DNA of 64,000 nucleotides from Epiperipatus broadwayi (GCA_028023455.1 JAQFVV010012534.1:3146558-3210557), one strand, 5' to 3'; counted from the first letter of the stretch, positions 1-12,812 are shown. The notes: generated from the letters alone by a model not told the origin. Translations and numbers: made by a program.

Positions 1-1030
1 TGCTGAGATCAGCTATTCAATATATCATTAACTTTTTTTCTAAAAATACATCCATCTGACCAATGATGTTGTTAATCCTAACATATATTTTTTCATATTT
101 AATTAAGTGATCTGAAGTCAGTGTATTGCTATTTTTCTAAGTGTACAAGTCTCAGATGTAAAAATTGGTAAAACATATACCCCATTCTAAAAACATACAT
201 GTATTTCCTTTTAATATTAAGTTATTTCTGTCAAAGATATTCCATGTGGGTTTAATCCAATGATTAATTTCATTCATTACATGTCCATATGGGTTAGTAA
301 TCTGAAAATGGTATTTGCAGCTAAATAATTTCCCTTTTAATGCAAAATAGTCATCATCGCAGTATTTATATTATTCCAGGATTTACCATTAATACACTTA
401 CTTACATGCAATTAATATCACATATATTACAAAAAAAATAAACGCCCGTAATTTTTTTATATTACATTTTTTTTCAAATTTCTACAACATCCAAACATGT
501 ATATTAATGTATTTACATAAACACACATACACTCATATATATAAAATATTTAAAATGCAAGACGTTTTAAGCAGCATAAAAAATAAGCTGAGCTTACGTG
601 TATTCCAGCTGAGAATAGAAGTAAAACCCAATGGGACAGACTCCAGTGAAACTATCCAGTATCATTAACAAGCAGCATTTAAACAAGTTGGATTTACAAG
701 TCATTGAAGCATATTTTACTTTAAGAAGTTAAAATAAATAAATATATATAAATCATAGAAAATCAATGCAGTGATTACAATAATAAAAATATAATTATAT
801 ACATAAACTAATATTACGTCTGTACATACAGACGTATAACATATATACATATTTAAATGCAAAACAGTACAATATAATGCCTGTTTAATAAGACGTTTTG
901 ATTTTGCTACAAAACTATAAAATTTAGCTATTTCAAATAATAATTCTTAGTGCACGAAGATGAAAGGGAAGCAATATATAATGCACACACACATATATAT
1001 ATATATACTTGAAAAATGGCTGCAGAAAGG
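1..1030. other. AT-rich stretch, no gene seen
   Basis: Low-complexity AT-rich DNA with short AC/AT runs (for example near 983-1005) and poly-A/poly-T tracts. Apart from the minus-strand LINE relic at 115-310 I see no open frame or RNA gene. The start of the RTE element follows directly. Confidence 0.6.
115..310 (-). pseudogene. RTE LINE relic, reverse transcriptase C-terminal part
   Basis: Read on the minus strand, this stretch aligns base for base, with many substitutions, to the part of the RTE copy at 3720-3940 that encodes the post-catalytic region of the reverse transcriptase (the Y-K-Y-L-G-Q-I-I block through S-E-T-W-T-L). The same order of blocks is seen in the better copy at 23040-23280. 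No open frame remains. It is a short, old fragment with both ends missing. Confidence 0.7.
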
Positions 1031-1343
1031 AGTTTGCTATTAACTGAAAGGAGACCCTTTGATTCCTCTTGGAGGCCTTAAAGGAACCGAGCAGGGCAAA
1101 TTCCTAATGTCCACTCCATACGTTCTTGTCGTTGCAGCTGTTATTACTATGTGATTATTCATATAGTATACGAACATGGATGGGCTGCTCACCAACATGC
1201 ATTAGCCAGCGTGATGAGTTTATTGGCTTTTTACCTCTGAGTTTAAGATCAAGAAACACCATGGTCTTTCTTATCAGTGCCTGATAAGGCAGAATGAATG
1301 TTTGTGTAAATGATAAATATTTTTCCGATACATATATACAATT

Positions 1344-2363
1344 ATGACAGACAAAAATAAAGCATGGCCCTTATTCCCAGGAGGCTGTAAAGTCACCAAC
1401 CAAGGCAGCGGTTGGTGGCCGAAGGCGGAGGGTGCTAAGAATCCCCTGATTGCGGACCCAGGCTGCCATTTGATGACGACTTTTTATTTAGGTACTTACA
1501 ACTGCAGATCACTTTCAAGTGAAGGAAGATTGCAAGAATTAGAAGAAGAACTGTCTTATATTAAATGGGACATTATTGGACTTTGTGAAGTTAGAAGAAA
1601 AGGAGAAGAAACAATTGATTTAAAAAGTGGACATATACTCTATTATAAAGGCACACATATTGGAAATACAAGTGGAGTAGGATTCATTATAAATAAAAAG
1701 TGGAAGAACAATATTGTGGAGATTGATGGTGTATCGGACAGAGTGGCAAGATTAGTTATACAACTTAATAGCAGATACCAAATGCAGATAATTCAGGTTT
1801 ATGCCCGAACAAGTTCTCATAGTGATGAAGTAGTAGTAGATTTTTATATGGATGTACAAAAGGTTTTTGATCAGAGTAAACAACATTTTAAAATTGTTAT
1901 GGGAGACTTTAATGCTAGAATTGGTAGACAAATGAAAGATGAAATTGCTGTAGGTAATTTTGGTTATGGTAATAGAAATGAGAGAGGACATAGACTTATG
2001 GAGTTTGCAGAAAAAGAAAAACTTTATATTATGAATTCATTTTTTGAGAAAAATGTTAAAAGGAAATGGACATGGAAGCATCCAAATGAAGGTACAGCAG
2101 AATTGGATTATATTTTGACTAACAGAAAATACATATTTCAAGATTGTAATGTTCTTAATAAATTTAACACAGGAAGTGATCATCGATTAGTAAGGCGTAA
2201 GTTACGTGTTAATGTAAAACTAGAGAGACAAAAATTATTAAGAAAAACAATATTTACAGTTGATATTCCTAATCTTCAGAAACATTCTAATGAATTTAAA
2301 TTAGAACTTACAAATAGGTTTCAAGTGTTAGGAGATTTTGAACATGATTCAGGTTTTTATTGA
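1344..2363 (+). pseudogene. RTE endonuclease (EEP/AP-endonuclease-like) domain, frameshifted
   Basis: Encodes the N-terminal endonuclease of the LINE, the enzyme that nicks target DNA to prime reverse transcription. Visible family motifs, in order: TYNCRSL (about residue 51), the catalytic-glutamate block GLCEVRR (about residue 79), the GDFNARIG block, and GSDHRLV near the end, which supply the conserved N, E, D-N and D-H residues of the exonuclease-endonuclease-phosphatase fold. The first ATG is at 1344, but the conserved domain begins just after the ATG at 1473, and the 43 residues between are G/W/P-rich and may be leader read-through. The frame ends at a stop shortly after a +/-1 shift near 2340; the protein continues in another frame at 2338. 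Annotators often call this family craniofacial development protein 2-like, a name that derives from such LINE endonucleases. Confidence 0.85.
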
Positions 2364-4290
2364 AATTAATATGAAAATAACTGATACACTTTTAAAAACT
2401 GCAACAAACACAGCTGGTAGAAAAAAGCAACAATTGACTAATAAAATTTCTACTGAGACTAGAGAATTTATGAAGAAAAGAAGGAATATGAAGATATACA
2501 AAAATGATGTATTAAAAAGAATTGAATATCTCGAATTTTGTAAAATGGTACGGAAAAGAGTTGAAAATGATATAAGAAAGTATAACTGTGAAATAGCAAG
2601 GAAAGCTGTAGAAGAAAATAAAAGTCTCAAAAATGTTAAACAACATTTTGGTATTGGTAGGAAATTTATATCTGCAATAAGAAAAAAAGATGGAATTATT
2701 ACTAAAAAGAGAGATGACATCATGAAATTGGTGGAAGATTTTTATCAAGAATTATATAGTAATAAAGAACAAGTACCTCCTATATCTATTACATCTTCCG
2801 AATTGCCCAGAATTTTAAATGAAGAAGTGAGACATGCAATTAAGTGTATAAAGAAAGGAAAGGCTCCAGGAAATGATGGAATTATAATTGATATATTAAA
2901 AAAAGCAGGTGAAGAAATAGAAACAATTTTAGCAAAGTTATATACCAAATGTCTAAATGATAAAGATGTACCGGAAGATTGGAAGAATGCAGTAATAATA
3001 TTAATATTTTAAAAAGGTGATAAAGAAGATATTAGAAATTACAGACCTATCAGCCTTTTATCAGTTTTATATAAAATTTTTACCAAGATAATTACAACTC
3101 ATCTACAGAGAACTTTGGATTTCCACCAACCAAGAGAACAAGCTGGATTTAAAAGTGGTTTTAGTACAATAGATCATATCCAGGTATTGAGAGAAGTCAT
3201 AGAAAGGACAAACGAATATGAGTTGTCATTATGTTTTGGATTTATAGATTATGAAAAAGCATTTGATTCTATACACATTTCTTCAGTGATTAAAGCATTG
3301 GATCATCAAGGTATAGATCCAGGATATTGTCATATTTTAAAGAATATTTATAAAAATGCAACAGCAACAATTAAATTACATAATGATACTGGAAAAATCA
3401 ACATTGAGAAAGGTGTAAGACAAGGTGACTCCATATCTCCAAAACTCTTTACAGCAGTGCTGCAAGAAGTATTTTGTGGATTAAAATGGGAAACTAAAGG
3501 AGTGAAAGTAAATGGAGAGTATTTAAGTCATTTAGATTTCCCAGATGATGTAGTTGTTTTTGCAAATAATGCTTCAGAGCTACAGAAAATGTTGCAGGAG
3601 TTAGCAGATGAAAGTAGAAAAGTAGGACTAAAGATAAATGTTAAAAAGACTAATGTAATGTTTAATCGATTTGCTCAAAATATGAAAATAAAGATTGATT
3701 ATGAAGAATTAGAAGAAGTTAACAGTTACAAATACCTTGGTCAGATTATTAATACAGATGGAAACATAATGGAGGAAATTAATCATAGAATTAAACTTGG
3801 TTGGAGTACTTTTGGTAGAAATAACTTGATACTAAAAGGAAATATGCCTATGTGTTTGAAAAGGATGGTTTTTAACAAATGTGTTTTACCAGTTCTTACT
3901 TATGGATCTGAGACTTGGACACTTAATAGCAGAGCAATACAGAGACTTCAGACCACTCAAAGGGGTATGGAGAGATGTATGTTGGGAGTAACAAAAAGAG
4001 ATTGAAAACGCAATGTATGGGTAAGACAACAAACAGGTGTTACTGACCTTATTGAAAAAATTAAAAGATTGAAATGGAGTTGGGCTGGACATATTTCTAG
4101 AAGAGATGATAATAGATGGACAATTGAAATTTTAAACTGGAGTCCAAGAGATTGTAAAAGACCCAGAAAGAGACCACATGTGAGATGAATGGATGAAATA
4201 AGAAAATGTGCAGGGGTGTTGTGGAGAAGAGAAGCTAAAGATCGGAGAAGATGGATTAAACTTGGAGAGACCTTCATCCTGCAGTGGATT
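2338..4290 (+). pseudogene. RTE reverse transcriptase, broken by stops
   Basis: Continuation of the LINE polyprotein. First a Lys/Arg-rich linker (2400-2750). Then the reverse transcriptase: GKAPGNDG (about 2860-2885), NYRPISLLS after the stop at 3010, the QAGFKSGF block (3138-3161), motif A with YEKAFDS (3250-3270), motif B GVRQGDS (3412-3432), motif C at 3535-3560, motif D GLKINVKKT, then YKYLGQII and a C-terminal block with W-A-G-H (4081-4092) and R-D-D-N. In motif C the residue before the catalytic Asp pair is Pro where this family normally has Ala (FADD becomes FPDD), a change that would probably harm activity on its own. The stops at 3010-3012, 4003-4005 and 4186-4188 all look like single substitutions of sense codons, judged from the flanking matches to other copies. 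Confidence 0.87.
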
Positions 4291-4311
4291 GATAATGATT
4301 GATGATGATGA

Positions 4312-4870
4312 TACTTGAAAACTCTCTATTCTGCCTCATGATCATACATGAAATATTTAAACATATCTAAGTAAATGCAAATGATTCCCAAAATTTATTT
4401 CTATCTGTACCAGTGCTGACATATTCAGATAACATGGATGATGCCAAATATATGAGAATAAGAAATTCTGCACTTGTATATCATATTTTAGGGATATAGA
4501 TATATGGATGAGGATAAAGCCTTGATACATAAAAAGCCATCAAGATATACAAAAAAAAATATAGTCTATAGCTTTAGTTAGAACCACTTAAAGAAGTCAT
4601 ACTTTTTTCAGACATAAGATTCAATTTACAGCTATAACGTTCAAAAATTAATCCTGAAATATATGCAATTGCAGCTGTTGAGTGAATTTTTAGATTAAGT
4701 TTTCATGCAGAGCTATCAAATTCCCTTGAACAAAATCATGTTGAAAGGCTTTTACAGCAACGTTTACAGAGAAATGTGATATTCCATTCCTTGCTTTGTT
4801 AGTAATCTTCAGAATAACTTATTAGTGTATAGAGGATCTGGTTTAAGGTATATGTGAAAATTAGCTTCAT
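4312..4870. other. Spacer between two RTE copies, no gene seen
   Basis: About 560 bases of AT-rich sequence with no convincing open frame, repeat or RNA motif. It separates the tail of the young RTE copy from the leader of the old copy. The two copies have the same orientation. Confidence 0.5.
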
Positions 4871-7800
4871 AAAAAAATATTGAGATGCCTTGATATCTCT
4901 TTGAGGCTCTAAAAGAATTGAGCAAGGTATATTTCTTATGCCTACTCCATATGTTTGTTAGTGCAGCTGTTATTTCTTCATGTAGTAAATGAATATGAAT
5001 GGCTACTCTCCAATATGCATCAGCCAACATGATGAGTTTCCTGGCTTTTATCTTTTAATTTAAAATCCAAAAATATCATGGTCTTTCCTCTCTTTTGTCT
5101 GGAAGATCTTAATTGAAATATTAGGTGAGTTTTCTTAAAACAAAAAAATGTATGTGAATAATTTTTGATATTATTTCATAGAAATTTACAGTCATGATAA
5201 ATAAAACTAAATGATGATCCTTATTGTGAAGATTTTTTGTAAAGTTGCCAAGCAAGGCAATGACTGACAGCCAAATCAAAGGATACTAAGAATCCTCTGA
5301 TGGTGATGCGGCTGCCATTTAATGATAACATATGTTTAAGGTACTTAAAATTTCAGATCTCTTTCAAATAAAAGAATGTTGCAGAAACTGAAAGCAAAAC
5401 TAACTAATATTAAATGTAACATTGATGAACTTTACGAAAGTAGAAGAAAAAGTAAAATGACAATTGATTTCAAAAATGGACATGTATTTTACTAAAAAAA
5501 AAAAAAAGCAAATATTAGAAGCACAAGATGATATATCAGATAGAGGAAAAAAATTTGTTATTCAAATTATTGGAAGACACCAAATGCAGATAATTCAGAT
5601 TTATATTCCAGCAAGATCTAAATGAAATGAAAAAGTATAAGATTTTTATACAGATGTACAAAATGTTTTCAATCAAAGCAAATAACATTTTAAAATTGTC
5701 AAAGGACACTTTAATACTAGAATTGGTATACAATTGAAACAACAAATGTGTTGTGGATAAATTTGGTTATGGTAATAGAAATGAACGAAGAAACATTGAA
5801 AAAAATTCTAAAAAAAAAAAAAATGGACATGGAAGAGTACAAATGAAGATGCAGCAAAATTGGATTATACATTCACTAATACAAACTATGTATTTCAAGA
5901 TTGTAATGTTCTTAATAGATTCAAAACAAGAAGTGATCAACAATCATGAAAAAAAAAATGAAAACTATTAAGAAAGATAGTACTAACATTAGATATTCCT
6001 GATTATGAGAGACATTCCAATAAATAATTAAATGGCTTTACTGCTTAAAAGTTCTTAAGAAGCTTGAATGCTAGAAGTACCAATTGATCCAAGGACTTTA
6101 TATACAGGAGCCCGACACTCTAACACTGCACTAAATCAAGCAGGGTAAAAACTTTGATGAATTTACAACTTAAAAATTGTTTTAAAAGATTAGCAACTAT
6201 TGAAAAATGATTCAGACTTGAAAGATATCAATAAAAGGATAATTAATACTCTATTAACAACTGTAAAAAATATAGCTGATACAAAAAAAAAACCCAGCAA
6301 ATTATTAGTAAATTTTCTACAGAGACAAGACAATGTATGAAGAAAAGAAGGAGTATGTAAGTATATAAAAATGATCCATTAAGAATATGAAAAAGGGTTA
6401 ATGATATAAGAATATATAACCATGAATTAACACAGAAAGCCATAGAAAAGTCTAAAATTACATCTTGGTATTAGTAGGAAAATGACTTCAGCAATAAGAA
6501 GAGGAAATTAGAAGTAATGTCCTCATAAAATGTGTGAAAGTGTTTTAACAATAATTATATAGTACTAAAAAATAAGGCAACAAAATGATCTCTACATTTA
6601 AAACATCTTTTGTTTTGACAAACATCCCAAATGAAGAAATATGATATAAAATTATTTCTTCAAAAAATAAAATAGGTCCAGGGAATGATGAAATTATTAA
6701 TCATATCCATAAAAAAGCATGTGAAGAAAAAAAAAACAACTGCTAAAACACTACATACTAAATGTCTAAATGTTAAAAATGTACCAAATGTTTGAAAAAC
6801 TAATATTAATATTTAAGAAAGATAAGAAAAAAAAGAGAAATTACAGACCTGTTAGTGTTTACCTGAAGGATTGTGATGATTGTATTTTAGTTGTATTTAT
6901 TTATTGGACTATTTCCATCATCTATTATTAAGTACTAAATATCTTTAGAAAATTAAACTTTATTTAAATTTTCCAATTACATTCAACTCTTAGTAATATC
7001 ACACAGGCCATTATATGCACAATCTTGTGGGAGGCACTATTTTCCTGTCTTCTTCAGGTTTGACCTGAGCCATCCTGACAAAGGCAACAGTCAGTAAAAA
7101 TTTCACACACTTGTCTATGAGGTTCCTCTTGATTTCTCTAATTTTTCCTAAGAGTAAAGTTAATTAATGGGTTCCATACATTATATATGGAAATTAAATA
7201 AAGTTTAATTTTTCTCCAGACATTCAATACTTAATATTAGACAATGAAAATAGTACAACACATAAATATAGACCTGTTAGTCTTCTATCAGTTTTAAACA
7301 AAGTCTTTGCCAAGATGTTGTCTATAGCAAACTTTGGATTCAAACCAACTAAAAGGTCAATTTATATATATAAAAAATATTATTACAGTAATCATATCCA
7401 ATTGTTGAAAGAAATTATAGAAAGGTCTAATAAATGACCTGAATTCTATAAACATTTCCATAGTGATTAAAGTTTGAACAATATTAAGATATAGACACAG
7501 AATATTATGATATTCTAAACTATATGCAACAACAATGATCAAAATGCAACAACCATGATTAGATTACACAATGATACTAATAAAATTAACTTAATTCATA
7601 AGCAAGTATGTCAGGGTGATTCCATATTTTCAAAACTTTTTAGAGTAGTTTGACAAAAAAATATTTTGTGGATTAAAATTGAAAGCTAAAAGAATAAAAA
7701 TAAATGGAGAATTATTTAAGAAATGCTTCAGAGCTTCAGGAAATGTTGCAACAGTTAATAAATTAATTTGAGAAAATAGATTTAAATAAAAGTGCAAGAT

Positions 7801-8335
7801 AAGGCTGGTTATGTTCAATGGATTTTCTCAGAAGAATATAAAGATTGACAATCATGTAATTAACATTGGTACAGATGAAAACATAAGAGAAGAAATTTAA
7901 TCATAGAATTAAATTTGAATCGAGTGCTTTTAGTAAACAATTTATTAATAAAAAAAATGCCTATATTTTTGAAAACTTTTTTAAATATATGTGTTTTATC
8001 TATTCTTACTTAGAGATCTGAGAATTGGACACTTAACAGAAAAGTAAAGTTAGGAATAATAAAAAGAGATCAAAAATGAAATGCATGAGTCAAACAGCAA
8101 ACAGAATCAATCAATGATATCATTAAAAGAATTAAGAAAATGATATAGAGCTCAGCTAGATACAATGAAAGACAGGAAATATGTAGCCAGTTGAGATATC
8201 AAAAGATTGTAAAATGCCGAAAAAGATATGAAGGATGAAATAAGCAAGTTTTATGGTATAATCAGGAGAAAAGTCTTTGGATGACAAAAACTGGTATAAA
8301 CATGGATAGTCTTTCATTCTACAATGGCTATTAAA
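4870..8335 (+). mobile_element. Old, heavily decayed RTE LINE (copy 2)
   Basis: Matches copy 1 along its whole length in the same order: leader (4885-5160), endonuclease (5320-5960, with GNRNER still legible near 5775), linker (6190-6500), reverse transcriptase (6540-8060) and C-terminal block (8060-8300). It is riddled with stops, deletions and poly-A expansions (for example 5494-5507 and 5810-5822). It is interrupted at 6857-7269 by a separate insertion. The large divergence from copy 1 means it inserted much earlier. I see no frame longer than about 70 codons that would be functional. Confidence 0.8.
6845..7281. mobile_element. Nested Penelope-type solo insertion with 12-bp target duplication
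   Basis: The reverse-transcriptase sequence of the old RTE copy stops at agacctgttagt (6845-6856), and the same 12 bases restart it at 7270-7281, so 6857-7269 was inserted with a target-site duplication. The insert begins and ends with inverted copies of the same terminal sequence (about 6905-6965 against 7190-7255; both contain blocks related to ggactatttccatcatc and aactttattt). These blocks also bound the Penelope-like element at 55014-58039, so this is a short, internally deleted relative: two head-to-head pseudo-LTR pieces without coding sequence. The insertion postdates the RTE copy that it interrupts. Confidence 0.75.
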
Positions 8336-8860
8336 TTTTATTTATGAAGTAAATAAGCTCAACAACCGAGACTCTACTGATATATAGGAAGTCAGATCCA
8401 GCAATGGAAGTGTTATTTAAAGAACAGTATTCACTCAAAATAATTTATAAAAATCATTCATCAAAAAAAATGGAGATTTTATGCATACCATCATGAGAAG
8501 AGCTTCAAAAACAGTCTTTTTTTTTTATTTAAAAAAATTAATTTTGAAAATTGTGCAAATGGATGCAAATGTATCAAAAATTATTCACACTCTGGGTATA
8601 TTAAAATTTCTGTTCATGGCACTGATTCTTTATATATGAGATTGCCATCTCACCAGTCAGTCACTCCTGTGCAGTTTTGAATACATATAACTGCAATATT
8701 AGAGACAATGATTCTCCCAATTTATTATTGTTATCTTCCCCTTTTCTCCTCCATTTGTGATTTGCATGAAAGAAGAGTGCACACAGTGATTCATTTTTTT
8801 TTTGGTCTGAGGGTATGCCTGCAGCTGATATTTATTTAAGACATAAATATGAAGAAAGTG
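8335..8860. other. No gene seen between LINE and mariner relics
   Basis: AT-rich sequence with a T/A-rich tract at 8517-8545. No recognisable coding or RNA feature. The left end of the mariner may lie in this stretch, but I could not identify a terminal inverted repeat. Confidence 0.4.
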
Positions 8861-9770
8861 TTTATCTTGAAAAAATGTGTATAAATAGATGGGGAAATTC
8901 ATGGAAGGTTGCACAAGGGTGATCCATGAAGAAGGAACTGAATGCCAATCCATGTCCAACACTAAGTACAACATTGAGCATGCACATGAACTGATTGTAT
9001 TGGATAGATAAATAGCAGTGGATAAAATAGAAATTTATTAAAATATCAGAAATGACTCTTCTTGTGCAATAATAATTCATGACAGACTTGGATTTTGAAA
9101 AGTCTGTGTGTGATGGCTACTGAAACAACTCATAGAAGAGAACAAAAAAAAATTGTTTGGATATCTGCAAACAAAATTCGAATTGATACAGTAAGGAAAG
9201 TGAATTTTTTTCTTACAAAAGAAACAGTATTGATAATAAGACATGAATTTCACCACTATGAGCTTGAGAGTAAATAGCAGAGTATGGTATAGAAACATAT
9301 CACTGACAATGAATACATTCAAAAATCAACTAAAAGTTGGAAAATTAATGCTACCATTTTCTGAAATTCTCAAGAGACAGTAAAAGAAAATTATCAGGAA
9401 AGATTCAACAATCAAAATTGCTTTCTATAGCAATGAGCTAAAGACTAAAATTTGCACAAAACAGAGTACTATTATCTAAGGGTGCTGTACTGTTGCATAA
9501 AAATACTCATCCACATATGACAACTCACTCTGTTGACCCTCTGATGTGTTGAGGTATCCTTCCTATAGTCCTGATCTTACCCCATTAGCTATCAACCACT
9601 TGGTCTCCTTAAAGAATCCCGACAAGATTGAGAATTCTCATCTAATAAAAGAGATGATAATGGTGCATTCATGAAAAAGAATGGTGACAGATAAAGTTTA
9701 TTGAAAATCAAATTATGTTGAAAAAGGATGTATATGTTTTTTTCTAAAAGTTGGTTAAATAAATTCAACA
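8860..9770 (+). pseudogene. Decayed mariner-family transposase
   Basis: Remains of a Tc1/mariner (mariner branch) transposase, the cut-and-paste enzyme of a DNA transposon. In plus-strand frames broken by many stops and shifts, the order of family motifs is legible: a helix-turn-helix part ending IIHDRLGF (about 9065-9090), then an E-N-K-K block (about 9140), the region of the first catalytic Asp (9225-9275, HEFHHYE), F-K-N-Q-x-K-V-G-K-L-M-L (about 9310-9350), the H-P-H-M-T-T-H block (about 9507-9530) and YSPDLTPLA (9560-9590). The glycine/aspartate residues of the active site are mostly lost. It is fossil sequence with no function of its own. Ends not determined. Confidence 0.78.
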
Positions 9771-9959
9771 GCTAGAATGTAGATAATTTTGAATTAATTT
9801 CATATATCAGCACACAATGACTGACTCTATTTACATGCTTTTATTGTTATAATAAGTCAATCTCAAAGAGTGGAAATAATATTCTAATTAAAAATCTATC
9901 TAAATAAATACTAATGCTGGTGAAGTATAGATGTCACAAGGCTGATGTAAAACACTAGA

Positions 9960-10230
9960 CATTTAACTTGTTGGTGATCAGGATTGAAATTTAGCCTAAT
10001 TGGTTACAACACCATATTAAATTCAATATTCAAAATCTAAAGGCTCTAATTTCAATCCTCATTCAGCTATTGTGATTGTGTAAGTCAGTAACACTGAATG
10101 GAGAAAGAATTGTACTGCTCAACACATTGTCTTATATATTAATATGCATACTATTAGTAACAGGGGAATTGATAAAGTTTAAAATTGTCTAATTCAATGA
10201 ATATTAGGAAAATGTATCACATGGTTATTT
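9960..10230 (+). repeat. Diverged Penelope pseudo-LTR-like copy with tRNA-like module
   Basis: Contains a tRNA-like internal promoter: an A-box-like TAGCCTAATTGGTTA (about 9992-10006), and about 50 bases on a B-box-like segment (about 10051-10065). Downstream, ggagaaagaattgtactgctc (10099-10119) resembles the segment after the tRNA-like module in the right arm of the Penelope element (about 57879). I read it as an old solo copy of the same pseudo-LTR family. A tRNA-derived SINE is the alternative. Confidence 0.5.
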
Positions 10231-12720
10231 ACATGAAGATGGCACTAGTAGTTTCTACTGCTTTAAATAATTTTTCTACACTACTGTTAATTTTATGTTT
10301 TCAATATTCATGAAAATTTTATGCTAGGAAAATCTGAAGAGGTCAGTATTTTTCAATAGTTATTAAAGATCAAAATAATTTAGTCCTGACTCCATATGTT
10401 TAATGGTTTTGGTTCTTTCTTTTCCAGTTTTCAAAATTACGTAAGAAAATTTTTGGAATAGCAAATTATACAATTTTTTTTACATAGTTTATTAAAGGTT
10501 TCTGATTATTTTTACACAATAATTGTAAAATTATTTAAAACTAAAAGAACATTCATATACAATTTGATTTTATTCATATATGTTTTATTTTTAAAAAAAG
10601 AAGTTACATATTTTTTACACAGTTTTTTTTAAAAAGTATGACTGGTACAAAAATCAAGTCTTACGAAATTGATTGCAGACATATTACACAATGGCAGAGT
10701 CTTTTGAGATATTATAAAAATTTTAAATATGATTTCAATATTTTATAACAATTTTATAAATTTGTCAAGGCTTCACATTTATTCATTCCCATTGCAAAAA
10801 TAAATTTCAGTCAACCTTTGTTCATTATCTGGAATCCCATACTTGATTTCTTCCCACTGTCCAATGATAAAAAGTCCTTTGTTTTCATTATGCACTTACT
10901 TTAGTATCATTTTTTCAATTTTTGTAAACCTAAATTTGAATTTTTTAGAATGTTTTTTCATCTGTAAACATACATTTCTAAGAAATCAAGTTCAATTTAT
11001 TGAGTTTTAGTATAGAATAAAAATGCCAGCAAAAGTAGCAATAAAAAATATCAAACCTGTTAGAGGGTTAAAGACATTTAATAATTAATTCTAGATGATG
11101 GAAATAGTCCAGTACTTAATTACAAGTAAAAGGCCATCATAGCAAAGTTTCAGATAGAGGTTTAAATGTATCTTTCTCAGATATAGTCCATGTTGCTAAA
11201 ATGTAGTTAATATAAGCATTTTTTTCTTTTGGAAATAATTAAGATTAGTCTTTGACAATGAGATAGATAAATATAACTTTATCAATTCTGATATATTATC
11301 AGGAAAGAAATCAATGAAAATAATTTACAAATATATTAAGATGTCTCACACCAAAGATTATGTCATTCACTAAGAGCAAACTATTATTTATTATATTTCT
11401 GATAGTAATACATAATTAAGTAAAAATAAACTATTTCTTTATTGTATAGTACTTTATTCTGTAGTAAATCTACTATTCCATAAATTGAAAATAAATTTCT
11501 TTAATATTTTTTTATATACAGCAAGATATCCTATGCTCATGATAATATGAACAATTACAAATTTGATTTAACTTTTAATTCAATTTTATTACAGCATACA
11601 TTGAATGAAAATGGTATTTGAATTTATATGTAAATAGGACTGCAATTCCATGAAATAAAGATTCTAGTGCAATACTAAGTAAATAAATTGATTTGTTGTT
11701 TCAGTTATATTATTGTTTATTGCTTGCCATTTATTATCTGCATTCATTTCCACTAGAACAATATCCATGTGCCCACATATACAGGTGCATCATAGAAGAG
11801 AGGATTTTAAAAATGAACATGGTAAAACAATCTCAATTAAGTTCCTTACTGTCTCTAAGGATAATTATTGACTTAGTCTGGCCATAAGAATAGATTTATG
11901 GATGTTGCAAGTAATTAATGTTTATGAGATTCATAGTCCTTGTATTATTATTATATGTTAAATTACTCAATGTAATTTTTGAATCCCTCACACAATTACA
12001 CTGTTGCTAACTATTACAATTTATATCTATACAATTTATATTTTTATTTAATGTTAGATTTGAATAAAGTAAAAGTGAACACAAAAATAACAATGGTTAG
12101 TTTAAAAAATAGTCAAGTAGCCTGAATTCAATTTGTAATCCATTTGGAAGAAATGCCATACAAGTAAAAAAAAAAAAACTACAATGCTTTTAAATCTTAG
12201 AAAGCTAATTAAATGATAATGATAGAAGAAAAATCTACTGCAACAAAATTTTGAAATTGTTTCATATTAAAGGGAAGAGATGTTGAATAATAATAATAAA
12301 AAAGGGTGATTACTGAGAATTTGGGTAAATGTATAAAAATAAAAAGAACTGGGCAAGTAATATTAATAATAAAGTTTGAGAAAAATTTGAAGAAATGAGA
12401 GAAGTTGCTCTTCCATGATCTTAGTGGTAATACAAGTATAAAACATATGCTAAAAATAAAGATTTAAATGTAAAAACACACACACACACACACACAAACC
12501 TGTGAACATAAACAAGACTTTAAGTCCAGAAAATATACAAATTCTTTCAGATTACAAACAACTTTAGAATTTTTTCCCCAGATAAACCAATTTTGCAAAC
12601 TATCCAAAATTGATGATTAAATTGATATATAGATATTACTAGTTGGTGGCAAACATAATTTAGACTGATCAGATAAGTGTCTCCGTAAAGTACTACATTT
12701 CTAAGGGATGCTGATCCCAC
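10230..12720. other. AT-rich stretch, no gene seen
   Basis: About 2.5 kb of low-complexity AT-rich DNA. The only recognisable item is a short block at about 11093-11113 that is the reverse complement of the Penelope-type terminal sequence (see 55014), probably a terminal scrap. An AC microsatellite lies at 12475-12497. The longest open frame (11693-11887) has no family features. Confidence 0.5.
12475..12497. repeat. AC dinucleotide microsatellite
   Basis: About eleven uninterrupted AC repeats. Confidence 0.9.
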
Positions 12721-12740
12721 GGTTTATATTTATCTTTTAG

Positions 12741-12812
12741 AGCAAATCCAGAAAGAACAGATGAAGAAATTGTGGGGCCTGAGTTTGATGGAACACTGAC
12801 GATGATAAATAA
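12741..12812 (+). other. Possible exon fragment after a splice-acceptor-like site
   Basis: A pyrimidine-rich tract ending in AG at 12739-12740 precedes a short stretch of higher complexity than its surroundings. From 12742 one frame reads ANPERTDEEIVGPEFDGTL, a soluble acidic sequence. A second frame ends in a stop after about 19 codons, and could instead be a terminal exon. I see no strong donor. I do not recognise a family. This is weak evidence. Confidence 0.2.

Larger units (their letters stand above)
1035..4312 (+). mobile_element. Nearly full-length RTE-type LINE retrotransposon (copy 1)
   Basis: A non-LTR retrotransposon with a roughly 300-bp 5' leader (1035-1343), an endonuclease, a reverse transcriptase and a 3' end made of GAT-type triplets (4296-4311), a tail typical of RTE elements. 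The leader is shared with the older copy at about 4870-5200, which supports the left boundary. Such elements nick target DNA and copy their RNA there (target-primed reverse transcription). This copy cannot be active as it stands: there is a frameshift near 2330-2350, and in-frame stops at 3010-3012, 4003-4005 and 4186-4188. It is by far the best preserved element in the window, so it is fairly young. Clade assignment (RTE) is from domain order and the W-A-G-H-type C-terminal block, not from a phylogeny. Confidence 0.88.

Noticed and set aside
1752-1991. Minus-strand open frames across the RTE element (also 2349-2748, 3886-4277)
   Set aside because: They are antisense shadows of the LINE coding sequence, with poly-Ile/Phe composition and no family features.
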